Counted from the stretch's first letter, positions 34,104 to 45,757 are shown. The stretch is 64,000 nucleotides of DNA from Bicyclus anynana (GCF_947172395.1 NC_069093.1:11939561-12003560), one strand, 5' to 3'. The notes: a model not told the origin generated them from the sequence alone. Program-made: numbers and translations.

Positions 34104-35035
34104 AATATTACATTAACCAGGATTTTGTGATCCGAGAACTCATAGGTTACCTACTGGATAAGCGACGCTCTAACTATAGCCGTTGGGCGTCAGAATTACC
34201 AGCTTTCGAAGCAGTGACGGTATTATTGAAGTCAGACAAATACAATGTAAAGAAGTACATAAAGAAGACGTGTCTGTTTAGACGTTAAACCTTTGTGCAC
34301 GGTGTTCCATTGTTTTTGTAATTTAGTTGGAAAAGCAGATGGCCTGCCTGCTGTTAAGTTAAATATTAAAGAAGATATAACAACGCAACACATCGGAAAG
34401 TATGCGCTATTCTTTATACTAAATTAAAAGCTTGCAAATTAGTGGTAAAGCTCCTGAAAATATATGCGATAGATTCGGAATGATGATGATGAATTTTACA
34501 GCATATATACAAATATATTTTCTAAAAACAGAAACACAAAAGGGCAAAAGTTTTGATAACAACTTAAAAACTGTAAGTTTATACAGAAACTTAGGTACTT
34601 ACAGTAACATGAAGAATTTTGTAGGTACATTTATTTACTAACGACAAGGAGTAATAAAGTATCTCTTGTGTTGTCCATTACTTGTTCCGAATGTTTAGGG
34701 CTGTTGTTCACCGGAAACGTGTGCAGCCAACACATTAACTCAGACAATAAGCTTCTTATGAATTTTCCCGTGAACACTCACCTTTAACACTTACGATACA
34801 ACTACGTACTCGTATTATAGTACGAGGTCGTTAATATAAGAAAACCGCTACGATTCTCATAATTATTTACGATTTGTTTTTAACAAGAGGCAAGCTGTAT
34901 TGTGTATCGATACCTACTCTTCCCAGAATTGATAACTGTAGCGTAGCGTATCGTTGGCTGGTTGTGAGACAGTCGCTAACACAAATCTTATAAATAAAAT
35001 AGAAGTTTTAATAATATTTTTAGTAGCATACTAGA

Positions 35036-35210
35036 TCGGCGAACCAGCACCGGAAGAGGCAGTGTTGGTTAACCCCCCTAGGTGAGCCGACGACATCAAG
35101 CTGATTACAGGGAGCAGGTAGATGCTGGCGGCTTAAGACCATGCGTATAAAAGACTTTACAAGAGGCATGTCTAGCAGAGGAAGTCTATCGAATGATAAT
35201 GATGATGATG
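35036..35210 (+). pseudogene. RTE-type LINE 3' end (unit 2)
   Basis: Exact tandem copy of 31666-31840. Confidence 0.5.
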
Positions 35211-36299
35211 TTAGTAGTGACTGTCTGTAACTTTTGGATTTGAATATATTTATTTTTTTTCCAAGTGATACCTGAATCTTTTTCTGTCAGAGCTCGCTCG
35301 AGAAAGTACCTACAACCAATTCCGTGTGTCAGTCTAATCAGGTCATGTCGGTGAAATTACTGAAAAACATATATTTTACAAAATATTAAATGTACATTTT
35401 AGGTTAGGGTCTGAAATTGCCTGAATCTGAGATTTGTGGTTCAATTAGAGTTTTTTCAATTAAAATTGTACTCTGTCTACTTGTCTGTGTTGAGTTATTA
35501 TTTACGATATTGATACTGATTGTGCTTCCATTAAAGTTATTTGAACTATTTCGCATATTTTCCATAGTGCTGAAATAAATTATATAACGCTCATGCGATT
35601 TTCGGCGGAAGTCTGACTACTTTGTATCCGGAGTTTCAAATCATGACCTTATTTACGCAATGTAAACTAAGTTAACGTACTTTGGGGGCTAAGTACTCTG
35701 GTATTAAATTAAAAAAAAAATACTTTTTCACAAGACTGTACTTGGCGAAGTCTGGAGTCTGGACAGCGTGTCGGCAGAATATTTACCAGTTGGATAACAC
35801 CTATCAAAATATTAGTTTCAGCGTTGCCATGAATCACCTCGGCCTCTACACATAAGGTTAATCAAAGAGAAACAAATTATACCTACATCTAATAAGTACC
35901 CACTTTTATGGACTATAGAGATTTCAATACAACGTGAGTAAGAATTATTAAAATTTTTAGGTAAACGGGGATTTCCCGAGCTGCCCTTGACCGAGTTCTA
36001 GGCTCTTTAGTGTAGTTTTGTGGTAGGTATTGCTTAGTAGGAACGCTGTCGAGGATCTTCTGTCTATATCCTTGATTACTTTGGTATTTAAGATAGGTGA
36101 CATCATAACAAGATCCCCAAGACTGTGATGGATCTGCCAATGCATAGCTTTATGCAATGTGTTAAAAACATTTACTTAGTCGAGGTTACTACACCATTGA
36201 TGACTTCCATAAAGATGAAGGCGCTTGGAGGTCATTGGATCAGCTTCCACCTTCACACAGGAAGTAAAACTGTAAGAAATTGTACCTAATGTTATCTGT

Positions 36300-36495
36300 A
36301 ATGTTGTCAATTGTAAATTATAACACTGTATGATTCGTTTTAAAAGAGCAACTGTTCAGTTTCTTGCCGGTTTCTTCTCAGCAGAACCAGCATTCCGAAC
36401 CGGTGGTAGAATCTTTACAAATAGTCAATTGATGTGTCAAAAATGCCTGTAAACTGAGCCTACTTGAAATTAATGAATTTTGAATTTTGAATTAA
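36300..36495 (+). mobile_element. LINE 3'-UTR piece (unit 2)
   Basis: Exact tandem copy of 32930-33125. Confidence 0.55.
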
Positions 36496-37134
36496 ATTTT
36501 GACAAGCCTATTAACCCAATCCTTAGTACTGAAATAGAGAAACGTCTGAAACTTAAGGATTCAGAAAAAACTATATTAATATTATACTTATATTACGAAA
36601 CTAGTCCTACAATAATTTACATAAAAATTGAACTGACAGTTATTTTCATTATTACACAAAATTGGTTAAGAAGGTATGAGGTAACAAATATTTCAAAAAA
36701 ATACGCGTCGAACAAACCTTCTTTTTTGAAATTGGTTAAATATCACATTATTGTTATATCCGTTTCCTTATTATATATTAGGGAAAACACTGACAATAGT
36801 TGAAATTCTCTTAGCGCTACAGTATCACACGACGAGTTGGAGTTAGTGGATCGGTAATGTCGCATTTTTGATTGCAAAAATGAGGAGAATCTTAATTTTG
36901 AATTTTAATTTTGAATATATCCTTCCATCCGACGACTTTAACTATAAACTACAACCCTACCAAATTTCACCTTTGAACTGTAAGTTATTTTCAATATTGT
37001 TATCGCCGCGTTGCAACGTGTGCTCGTGGTGTTCGAGCCGTCCACATATCTTGTTGTGTAATTCTTTATGGGTTACTTCTTCTTCTTCTTCTTTCAAAGA
37101 AGATGGGTTACTTGGGAGTGCCTTGAGTGGAAAG

Positions 37135-37473
37135 AGTAGGGGGAGTGACTTGAGTGGAAAAGGGGAGTGTTTGTTAACAGTCAAAGGATCCTTTAAACCT
37201 ACACACAATGTTCACAAGTGCGTGATTTCACTCAAGGTTCACTCTGCCATTCTAGGGTCTTATTTTGGTTACAGTTTGATTTGTTAATTAAGTTGTCCTG
37301 ACAAATGTTGTGAATCATAACCTTTGTTCGACATTAGTTTTCTTATTTTTGTAATCACTTTTGAGTCTGCTAAAAATATTTCGTCACCTTAAAGATACGA
37401 AATAACAAAAATTAGTTTACTAGTTGTGGTGACACTGTATCTTTAGACCTTAAAAGCCGTGCATATAATGCAT
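37135..37473 (+). repeat. Interspersed repeat R (unit 2)
   Basis: Exact tandem copy of 33765-34103. Confidence 0.7.
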
Positions 37474-37475
37474 GC

Positions 37476-37834
37476 TAGGCGGGGAGAGTGACTTGAGTGG
37501 TAAAGGGGAGTGTTTGTTAACAGTCAAAGGATCCTTTAACCCTACACACAAAGTTCACAAGTGCGTGATTTCACTCAAGGTCATTCTCTGCCATTCTAGG
37601 GTCTTATTTTGGTTACAGTTTGATTTGTTAATTAAGTTGTCCTGACAAATGTTGTGATAACCTTTGTTCGACATTAGTTTTCTTATTTTTATAATCACTT
37701 TTAAGTCTGCTAAAAATATTTCGTGACCTTAAAGATACGAAAGAACGAAAATTAGTTTGCCAAAATATTAAAATGATCTAGTTTTGGCGACACTGTTGTA
37801 TCTTTAAACCTTAAAAGCCGTGCATATAATGCAT
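37476..37834 (+). repeat. Interspersed repeat R, diverged tandem copy
   Basis: Same start 'ggggagagtgacttgagtgg' and end 'gccgtgcatataatgcatgc', but with scattered substitutions and a ~20-bp insertion (tgccaaaatattaaaatgat). It is older than the perfect duplication it abuts. Confidence 0.8.
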
Positions 37835-37850
37835 GCTATAAATGCATATA

Positions 37851-38416
37851 TCACAGCAATTTTCCCCAACAAAGCTGTTTAAATATAATACGTAAGCCGC
37901 GCAATACACGCGAAGGTTTGCACTTGTGTATCAATATCAATTTAAATCGATCATCAATTTCAATCGTTTGATGTTCCATCGGCATAAATTTGACGGACGC
38001 GAAAACTTCCACTGCCGCCATTGCCGCCGCCGTGGCTACTGCGTCTTGTTTACTGTTAGTGATGTTTACTATTATTTTATACTGTTTGTTTACTTTACAG
38101 ACTAGTAAAACGTAATGTTGCATGTGTTTAAAATAAAGTACTTCAAGAAAAAATCAAGAAACGCTTCTTCTGGCAATCAAGAAGAATTGGCCGCCCCTAC
38201 GATTTTCAATAGTTCTCCACGATTTCTCCAGGATCCCATCATTAGATCCTGGTTTCCTTGTCATGGTACCACCCTCGAAATATCTCCTTTCTAACAAAAA
38301 AATAATCATCAGAATTGGCCTATAAACGACGAAGTTATGGGCGAACACACAGATAAAAAAAAATATTTATATACGGTCGAATTGAGAAACCTCCTCCTTT
38401 TATTGAAGTCGGTTAA
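37851..38416 (-). mobile_element. Transposon remnant with GAAGTCGG terminus
   Basis: The right end 'cctcctccttttattgaagt' followed by CGGTTAAAA is the terminal motif of the AACCGACTTC-type repeats. Inside are two minus-strand frames: 90 codons (38123-37851, with an Ala run) and 64 codons (38348-38154). They may be residual coding sequence, but I recognise no domain. Confidence 0.45.
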
Positions 38417-38686
38417 AAATATAGTCTTGTGATGTTTCCAATTTACCCTACCCTATTATTTATATGTACTTTAAATGTATAATTAATCGCAAAAGTTTGA
38501 ATGCTTATTACCAACTCAATCACGCGAAAAGTAACCGAGATATTTTGGCGAAGGCGCTAAGAATTCTATTAAGAAATAATACATAAACTTCTGGTCACAC
38601 AGTTATTGATAAAATACCTTAAAATACTGTATTTAGTCAATCTCAGAGAATAGACAGTCCTTGTCGCTGTACGGTTATTTTTATTA

Positions 38687-38881
38687 CTAGATGACGCCGC
38701 GCGGTTTTACCCGCGTGGTTCCCGTCCCCGTAGGATAACGGGGATAATATATAGCCTATAGCCTTCCTCGCTAGATGGGCTATCTAACACTGAAAGAATT
38801 TTACAAATCAGACCAGTAGTTCCTTAGATTAGCGCGTTCAATCAAACAAACAAACTCGTCACTTTTATATATTAGTATAGA
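38687..38881 (-). mobile_element. Helitron-like element (Lep1-type), full length
   Basis: CTAG at 38687, hairpin 'gccgcgcgg...cccgcg', 'cccgtccccgtaggataacg', 'gggctatctaacactgaaag', and a 5' end reading TCTATACTAATATATAAAAG on the minus strand. Confidence 0.75.
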
Positions 38882-39944
38882 GTATAGATAATATATTAGT
38901 ATGAATATAAGGATTGGACTGCAAGTATTATGTACCTAAACGTGGACTATACTCCGCGCCATGAAACAAGTCCCATAGACACGGCGCTAATGTCTTCATG
39001 GCGCTAATTGTCATTTGGTAATGGCGGTCTTATTGTCATTTGTGTTACTGTTTATTTTAGTTCAGCTTTTAGCCGCAGGACTTCTATCGTGGCGCGGAAT
39101 CTATACAATACCCTACTGTAGCACAATCAGGAAAAGGAAATAATAATATGTACCAATACCAAGGCTGAAGTCACAGAGGAGCATACTCCCCACTGATGAA
39201 GTTCAATGATTGACAGACACAGTCTTGGACTTGCCTTCCTGTATACCCTAACTGAATAATCATTGCTAATACGTGATAATATTATTCTATTACTATTCTA
39301 CAACTACAATATGATCTTATTTGTCGTTTAATAAAAGGTAAAATCAATTTATAACATATTTTCTAAGATAAATACTATGAGCCATAATTGGAAAAGAAAA
39401 CAAATAAATTAGTTGGCGTAAGCCTTATAGCATCTAATTGATTTGTTTTCTTGTACTATAAATCTACTTGTCTACTCCATTGTACTAGATAGCTTGAATA
39501 GAATGAGTGCAACTTGCGAACTCTTTTTAGATATATTATCACTTTTATTATAAGTAATTAAATGGTTTTCTTATTTTTAATTAATTGTATATTTTTAATA
39601 ACTCTTTTGATGGTAACTCTTATTTGATTGATTGCTAAAACAAATATAGCACCTACCATGCCGCGTAATTAGTTCTGACAAAAAAAAACGCACTTTTAGC
39701 TCTGCATAAATTACACTTAGTTAGTTTAGTTTGTTTGTATTTTGTACACTTATTATAAGTAGCTTTAACTCTTGGAATATGTATTTTTTTTAAGGCTCAT
39801 TAACTGAATCAAACCTGTTGCACAAAAGAATATTAAACAAAATTTCTAATTAAACGCATTTCAAAGTGTGCCAAATTAGCCTACTTATCCGATGGGATCG
39901 TGTTTAAAAGTGAGCCTATTGGTCCATAATTATAATTATAAAAA
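38882..39944. other. AT-rich DNA, no gene seen
   Basis: A short inverted repeat (GCGCCATGAA / TTCATGGCGC, 38957-39006) is the only structure noted. Confidence 0.4.
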
Positions 39945-40156
39945 CTAGCGGACGCCCGCGACTTCGTCCGCGTGAAATTTAGTTTTTCACAAATCCCTCG
40001 GGAACCATGGATTTTCCGGGATGAAAAGTAGCCTATATGTTAATCTAGAGTAAAATCTATTTCCATTGCAAATTTCAGCTAAATCGGTTCAGTAGTTGCG
40101 CCGTTAAAGAGTAACAAACATCCATAGAAACTTTCGCGTTTATAATATTAGTAGGA
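39945..40156 (-). mobile_element. Helitron-like element (GCGGACG-end type), full length
   Basis: CTAG terminus, 'cgcccgcgacttcgtccgcg' hairpin, 'ctcgggaaccatggattttc', 'taaatcggttcagtagttgc', and a 5' end with 'gcgtttataatattagtagg' on the + strand. It lacks the CCCTA array. Confidence 0.75.
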
Positions 40157-40599
40157 TTACCTTTGTGCTGGAATACAGATTAATATTTTACGTTCATGAT
40201 ATTGGTTTAATGCAACGGGTACATCACTAGTAATTTTATTTTACGGTATAGCTTTGGCAGATTGCCGGACAACGCATCAAACTTTCGAAGAGTACCAAAA
40301 TGATTTGTTTAAATCTCTTCAGAGGTGCGTGTATGAGTACTTTACAGCCGATATAACGCAGAACTTGAAGTTTACTTCTGTTCTTGTGGAACGTTCTCGT
40401 CTGTACCTTGTCCTGTATAACGTTAGTCCATACTTGAAAGCTCAAATACTAACAGTTTTTAACAATTTCCTATCTGGAGGCCAATTGACGACTTAAGACT
40501 TATGCTAATGGACAATAGATGTATACGAAATTTATCAACTTGCTAATGTTAGCAATTCTTGGGACACGTGATTTCGTATTCAGTATTTATTTTATGACC
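40157..40599. other. Unassigned; 80-codon open frame
   Basis: A plus-strand frame (40254-40496) of 80 codons has ordinary amino-acid composition, but I recognise no domain and see no splice-supported continuation. An overlapping minus frame (40445-40236) argues for chance. Confidence 0.25.
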
Positions 40600-40740
40600 C
40601 CAGATAATGATGATAATGACCTCAGCAGATTGTCTCAACGGGTGGGCCTTAAAATGAACATGAGTAAGACAAAGATCATGTGTAACGCTCATGTACCGCC
40701 CCACCCAGTTATCGTTGAGGACTCTGCTACTTTTCATCCC
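40600..40740 (+). pseudogene. RTE-type reverse transcriptase fragment
   Basis: From 40618 the frame reads DLSRLSQRVGLKMNMSKTK and on through MCNAHV, the region just after the catalytic YxDD block in RTE-clade reverse transcriptases (GLxxNxxKT). About 40 residues survive. The catalytic aspartates are not in the fragment, and a stop follows within 45 codons. Confidence 0.65.
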
Positions 40741-40764
40741 GGAAAATCCATGGTTGCAGAGGGA

Positions 40765-40814
40765 TTTGTGAAAAACTAAATTACACGCGGAAGAAGTCGT
40801 GGGCGCCCGCTAGT
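40765..40814 (+). mobile_element. 3' end of a Helitron-like element
   Basis: 'tacacgcggaagaagtcgtg' and 'ggcgcccgctag' form the terminal hairpin and CTAG of the GCGGACG-end family. The rest is deleted, and it abuts the LINE fragment. Confidence 0.55.
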
Positions 40815-41325
40815 AGTTGCATACATAAGATAAAGCAAAGAAATCTGATATTAAAATAAAAGGATTTCGCTATGTAGGACATAAACAAAGGATCAAAAAA
40901 CATTCGCGAACGAACGTTTACCTCTAACTGGCCGCGAATACTTGCGAAGTCATTCGAGAGCTGAATTCCTAATAACATTTATGCGTTATCCGTGCCAAAG
41001 GCGATTATATTTTAGAATATAGAGAATCCCGCATTCATGGAATTTATGGTACATATAAAATGTTTTATTATCTAAACAAAACGTGTATGAATGGACAATT
41101 TATCTATGACTACTTGTGTGTACACAGTGTTCACGTATAAACTATATTAAGCTTGTCATACGTTTCCGTAGGGAGATTTCTGTAATAAAATCGTAATTAT
41201 TGTTACGACCATGTCACTGGCGAAGCGTAGCGAATTTGAACCATGTGTATCAGAACCAGATTTAGATGCTGGTTGTATGAATTTAGTAAATGCAAAAGTT
41301 TTTGTGAATTTTGATTTTTCTGTAA
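40815..41325. other. No supported gene
   Basis: Short frames on both strands only. Confidence 0.4.
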
Positions 41326-41524
41326 TCTATACTAATATTATAAAGCTGAAGAATTGTTTGTTTGTTTGGTTGAACGCGCTAATATCAGGAACTACTACTG
41401 GTCCGTTTGAAAAATTCTTTCAGTGTTAGATAGACTATTTATCGAGGAAGGCTATAGGTTATATATTATCCCCGCGTTCCTACAGGAACGGGAATCACGC
41501 GGGTGAAACGCGCGGCGTCAACTA
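41326..41524 (+). mobile_element. Helitron-like element (Lep1-type), full length
   Basis: TCTATACTAATATTATAAAG start, complete body, 'cacgcgggtgaaacgcgcgg' hairpin and a terminal CTAA in place of CTAG. Confidence 0.75.
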
Positions 41525-41814
41525 ATCTGTAATATCTATTAGTAAATCTGTATATGTGGCACTGAGATATATGTATTATAGTCCATCAATAGCTCATAGT
41601 CTACTAAGTATAGTCTCCTAATGTTCTCACAGGAAAGCACAGAGATTACTTTTCGCTTTATATACTTACAGGAACTGTATCGACGTTAATGGAATTGCAA
41701 GAACCCATGTCGCATATTATATGAAATTTATGGAATAGGTATCTATACCTACTTAAAATAAATCTGTAGAGAGGTAAATTCTGTACATGAAATATATTTC
41801 CAAAATAACTATCA

Positions 41815-41990
41815 GGGGGTGATTATTGATCGATACTGATGCCAAAAATGCAATCAGGAAAATTGTTGTCTGTCTGTCTGTATCTTCTTTATAGAAACAA
41901 TAAATAAAATAAAAGTACTCGAGCGATTTTAACGAAACTTGGTACAATTATTTTTCATACTCCTGGACAGGAGTAAAAAAATGTATGAGA
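41815..41990. repeat. Interspersed repeat, probably LINE-derived
   Basis: 'ttgttgtctgtctgtctgta', 'actcgagcgattttaacgaa' and 'acttggtacaattatttttc' form a block common in lepidopteran retroelement tails. Its class cannot be fixed here. Confidence 0.45.
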
Positions 41991-42855
41991 ATGACAGATC
42001 CCATTGATAACTTGATCACGTGACCTGTCGGTACCAATATCATTCCCATAAATTGTTTACATTTTTAGTTTGTAAAAAGAGAATCGATGTGCCACATGGC
42101 TACAGGCTCTGGTTAAAAAAGTTTGTGGCACTATAAATAAAATTATTCTGTCAGAACGCTCGGAGCGTAGTTATTGTTTAAAAGCATTAAATAGTATTAT
42201 AATTAAATAACACTAGCAACACTCGTTTAAGACATAATGAGCACAATAACAGTTTTGATATTGTAAACATTATGTTAATAAGACATGCAATCTCAGTGCA
42301 AGCCGCAGGTGGTCCGTTACGAGTTACGACTGGTTACGACCGTGTTGCTTACCAAAATGTCAGTTCCCATGAAGTGTCACTCTGTCCTTTACTGGTAACT
42401 TATAACGTTTCTCTTGAATATGGTATCATTAGCCGTTACTTCAGCTGTTATTAATGATCGGTAACGTGCCTAATTCTGCAAGTTATTACCATATTGCCAA
42501 TACATTCAAGGTTCTATTGGATTAGCTACTGTCATGTCCTCGAGCTCGTTGCTTATTATATTTATATACTAACAGACGCCCGTGACTTTGTCTTCATAAA
42601 AGAATATTCCATTAGCATAATGATTTTGCAAGCGTTTTCGACAAAAGCTCCCAGGTGGCTTGACGTTTTCTAAATTTCCGACACTTATCGTCATTATTCA
42701 ACCAATTTACAATCAATCAATTACAATCAATTTACAATCTTGAGAAATATTCACTATCTATTGTTAAAAATAGCATGAACATCCTTTCAGTACTTTCGAA
42801 TTTATGCCGAATTTATGCTGAATAGACAGAAAGGCAGACGCTGTTTTATACATTA
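41991..42855. other. Unassigned, with a Helitron-end remnant
   Basis: 'actaacagacgcccgtgact' at 42568 looks like a decayed GCGGACG-type terminus. No gene seen. Confidence 0.4.
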
Positions 42856-42925
42856 CTAGTAGTTCCTGAGATTAGCGCGTTCAAACAAACAAACAAACTC
42901 GTCAACTTTATAATATTAGTATACA
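42856..42925 (-). mobile_element. 70-bp mini-Helitron ending at an internal ACTACTAG
   Basis: On the minus strand: TGTATACTAATATTATAAAG...GGAACTACTAG, with A before and T after. It ends at the same internal position as 27206-27278 and lacks the normal hairpin half. Confidence 0.6.
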
Positions 42926-43154
42926 TGTACATATAGTATAGACTAGGTATATTAGACACGATTAATTTGTAATCTTGCAATGGATCATCTTGAGATATTT
43001 TGATCTTAATGATGTTCTAATGATCTTTAAAATTTTGTTAGTTTGCTCAGTTTAAATTACGCATGTAATATCGTTAATGTTGAATATTTTTATTAGGTAG
43101 GTACATTTGGTGCTTTCTTGAGTTAATTCGAATAGCATATCCACGTATTTATAC

Positions 43155-43358
43155 TCTATACTAATATTATAAAGCTGAAGAGTTTGTTTGTTTGTTTGTT
43201 TGAATGAACGCGCTAATCTCAGGAACTACTGGTCCGATTTGAAAAATTCTTTCAGTGTTAGATAGCCCATTTATCGAGGAAGGCTATAGTCTTTGTTTTA
43301 ACCCTGTACTTATACGGGAACGGGAACCACGCGGGTGAAACCACATGGCATCTACTAG
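43155..43358 (+). mobile_element. Helitron-like element (Lep1-type), full length
   Basis: TCTATACTAATATTATAAAG start, extended TTTG run, 'gcgggtgaaaccacatggca' (decayed hairpin) and CTAG at 43355-43358. Confidence 0.75.
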
Positions 43359-43629
43359 TAGCTTATAAATTACCAAGATTGCACTGTAATAAGATTGAAA
43401 TATTTTAAAGGTGTTAATAAAATATTAGTTACTGTGAGTATCTATCACTCGAGCTCGAGCTATGATTATGGTTATTGTATTTAATTTAGTTTTAGACATG
43501 GATAATTTGTAATCTTGCACATGGATCAACTTATCATAAGTTGATTTAATAATGTTCCAGTGACCTTTTGGCCAGTTTATATTGTGAGTATTACTAATTA
43601 ATTGTCTAAATAGATGATTCTCTAAAAGT

Positions 43630-43843
43630 CATCATCATCATCATTATAAACACATATTCGGCTCGCTGCTGAGCTCGAGTCTCCTCTCAGAATGGGAGGG
43701 GTTAGTTATCCGCATTGGGCCAGTAGTCCACCACGCTGGCCCAATGCGGATTGGCAGAATTCACACACGCAGAGAATTAAGTAAATTCTCTGGTATGCAG
43801 GTTTCCTCACGCTGTTTTTCCTTCACCGTTGAGACACGTGACA
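43630..43843 (-). mobile_element. tRNA-derived SINE, 5'-truncated, with internal hairpin
   Basis: Tail 'catcatcatcatcat', 'attcggctcgctgctgagct', body to 'gttgagacacgtg'. At 43708-43751 the normal 'ggcctaata' segment is replaced by an inverted copy of the adjacent sequence. Confidence 0.8.
43708..43751. repeat. 16-bp perfect inverted repeat inside a SINE
   Basis: ATCCGCATTGGGCCAG (43708-43723), 12-nt spacer, CTGGCCCAATGCGGAT (43736-43751). Other SINE copies have only the right arm, so the left arm was copied from it. Confidence 0.92.
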
Positions 43844-43988
43844 CGTTATGAGGATGGATGAAGGATTATGATTCCAAGCAAGGAACATATTTTCATGAGT
43901 TTCCAGCGGAAGAGTTAGTCTTCGTGTGATCAGCTGACGTAGGTACTTCACCACTCTAAAGTCACTCTATTTTTGATCATCATCATCC

Positions 43989-44158
43989 TCCCACGTCCAT
44001 CGGCTCTTCGAACTATGTGCCCCGCCCATTGCCACTTCAGCTTCGCAACTCGTTGAGCTATGTCGGTGACTTTGGTTCTTCTGCGGATCTCCTTATTTCA
44101 GATTCGATGACGCAGAGATATTCCTAACATAGCTCGTTCCATCGCCCGCTCTGTAACA
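43989..44158 (-). pseudogene. RTE-type LINE reverse transcriptase C-terminal fragment
   Basis: The minus strand encodes the block ending GRWG, with KWQWAG(H)-like, TDIAQRV-like and RRTKV-like segments. Bounded on the left by CATCATCATCATCC. Frameshifted and truncated on both sides. Confidence 0.6.
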
Positions 44159-44350
44159 ATTTTTGATAAATTTAAAATGAAAGGAAAAAAATAGTAGGTA
44201 CATTGGACAATAACTTTTAGGTAAGTATAGCTGATAAAACTTGCTGCAGGCATCTTGTAAGTTCTGCTACATTGTAAGTAATAGGTGCGTTTAACTCATA
44301 TTTGAGACGTGACCCAGCGACCCCTTGACATTTCTGTAGCATCTGACCAC
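44159..44350. other. Unassigned
   Basis: No feature supported. Confidence 0.3.
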
Positions 44351-44391
44351 CACTCCTTATCTGAACATCACGATGGTTCAGATAAGGAGTG
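44351..44391. repeat. Perfect inverted repeat 1 of 3 (16-bp arms)
   Basis: CACTCCTTATCTGAAC (44351-44366), 9-nt loop, GTTCAGATAAGGAGTG (44376-44391). Confidence 0.95.
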
Positions 44392-44416
44392 TCCTATAAT
44401 GTTCTCAATTTGCAAA

Positions 44417-44477
44417 GTACTAGATTACATTGCAATTTATAATGTTATGCATTATAAATTGCAATGTAATATAGTAC
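44417..44477. repeat. Near-perfect inverted repeat 2 of 3 (28-bp arms)
   Basis: The inner 21 bp (44424-44444 with 44450-44470) are perfectly complementary around a 5-nt loop. Outer GTACTA/TAGTAC extends the arms to 28 bp with one mismatch. Confidence 0.95.
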
Positions 44478-44533
44478 ATTGAACACAATGGATGCTGATA
44501 TAGGCCCATTTCTTTATGTCATACAACGAACTT

Positions 44534-44567
44534 CTACAGAACGCGCTAAGATTAGCGCGTTCTGTAG
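44534..44567. repeat. Perfect inverted repeat 3 of 3 (16-bp arms)
   Basis: CTACAGAACGCGCTAA (44534-44549), 2-nt spacer, TTAGCGCGTTCTGTAG (44552-44567). Confidence 0.95.
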
Positions 44568-44935
44568 GTCTTTTAGCGCTTATAATGACAAAATATTTCA
44601 CCGTTGGATTCTTATAATTGAAGTATGAAGTATAACATTTAAGGCCAAACGGGTATATACTAACTTTGACTTTTTTTTACCAGATATAGAATAACTGGCT
44701 TTTTGACAATATGCCAAATAAATTCTCATGATCAGCAAGTGCAATATTTTTTAGTCACTTTTTAAGGGAGTGTAGTTGATGATGATCAGACAAAACAATG
44801 ATCCACGATCAGTGGTCGTGATCACTAATTGGTGACACGCTTTGGATATTATGCTAAATTCCTAATGATCATTTTTACTTCTTCGCTTCGCTTTGTTCAG
44901 GTAAATTACTGTTTACCTTGGTAACAATCACCTGA
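44568..44935. other. No supported feature
   Basis: AT-rich with several GATCA-containing words (44730-44875) and no open frame of note. Confidence 0.35.
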
Positions 44936-45203
44936 TGATAAGTAATGATGTATTCTATGATGGAAGCGGGCTAACTTTCTAGGAGGAGGATAAAAATCCA
45001 CACCTTTCGGTTTCTACACGACATCGTACCAAAACGCTAAATTGATTGACGGCAGGTACGCCTTAGCCGGTAGGGTGGTAACTAGCCACGGCTTAAGCCT
45101 CCCCTACCAGCCAGACCAACCTCAATCGGCCCAGCCGGGGATCGAACCCAAGACATCCGTCTTGTAAATCCAGCGCGAATACCACTGCAACTCGGAGGTC
45201 TTC
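44936..45203 (-). mobile_element. Third tRNA-derived SINE family
   Basis: Minus-strand reading begins near 45203 with 'cctccgagttgcagtggtat', a head with tRNA-like A box, then B box 'gggttcgatccccggctggg'. The body follows to 'gaaagttagcccgcttccat' and 'aggtgattgttaccaaggta'. Distinct from the other two SINE families. Confidence 0.6.
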
Positions 45204-45364
45204 ATAAAATTGGTAAATGTATTGTTATATCCGAACGTTTACGAAGTGCCAGATTGTTCTACATTTGTTCAAAATTATTGTGAATGCTTGTCGTTTGTCG
45301 GCCGACGCGACGTCCACAATCATGATTTATTGCCGCCGACCAATGATAATTTTATATTATAGAT

Positions 45365-45655
45365 CGGTTACGTCCCTACAAAATTACCGCAAAAAGTGAT
45401 CTAAATCGCAACACTGAGCGCACACATGCACAATTTTCTTTAATTTCATTATATATTTATGCATATATAGTTTTTACACTTCCTGAACATACAACTAACT
45501 CGACATTGTAGACGATATTTAAGTTGTTATTATTTGTTTAAATAACGTTAATTGTTCACCACAACAAACATAGAGTTGTGTATAAATTTCCTCTTTTGAC
45601 CGCCTCATTTTCATGCGCTAGTAACACATTTAAAATATTTAATATCATTGCCGCC
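45365..45655 (+). repeat. Unidentified interspersed repeat P, copy 1
   Basis: Shares with 62395-62650 the ordered blocks 'accgcaaaaagtgat', 'cagtttttacacttcctgaa' or variant, 'ctcgacattgtagacgatat', 'aaatttcctcttttga' and 'cgcctcat'. About 75% similar by eye. Non-coding. Confidence 0.6.
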
Positions 45656-45757
45656 TATGTTGTCTGTGTATGGGCATCTCAGCACGTGGCCCAGTTATGC
45701 AATCACTTGCAAGTTCCTTGTTTATAAATCTCTATCAATTTGCGGCAATGTGAATAA

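Larger units (their letters stand above)
30734..37473. repeat. Perfect tandem duplication, 3370-bp unit x2
   Basis: Unit 1 is 30734-34103 and unit 2 is 34104-37473, at a constant offset of 3370 with no differences seen. The junction is 'ataatgcat|aatattacat'. Each unit holds an RTE 3' remnant, a LINE 3' piece and repeat R at its right end. Open frames inside (up to 139 codons) have no recognisable domains. A diverged third copy of the last ~330 bp follows. Confidence 0.93.
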
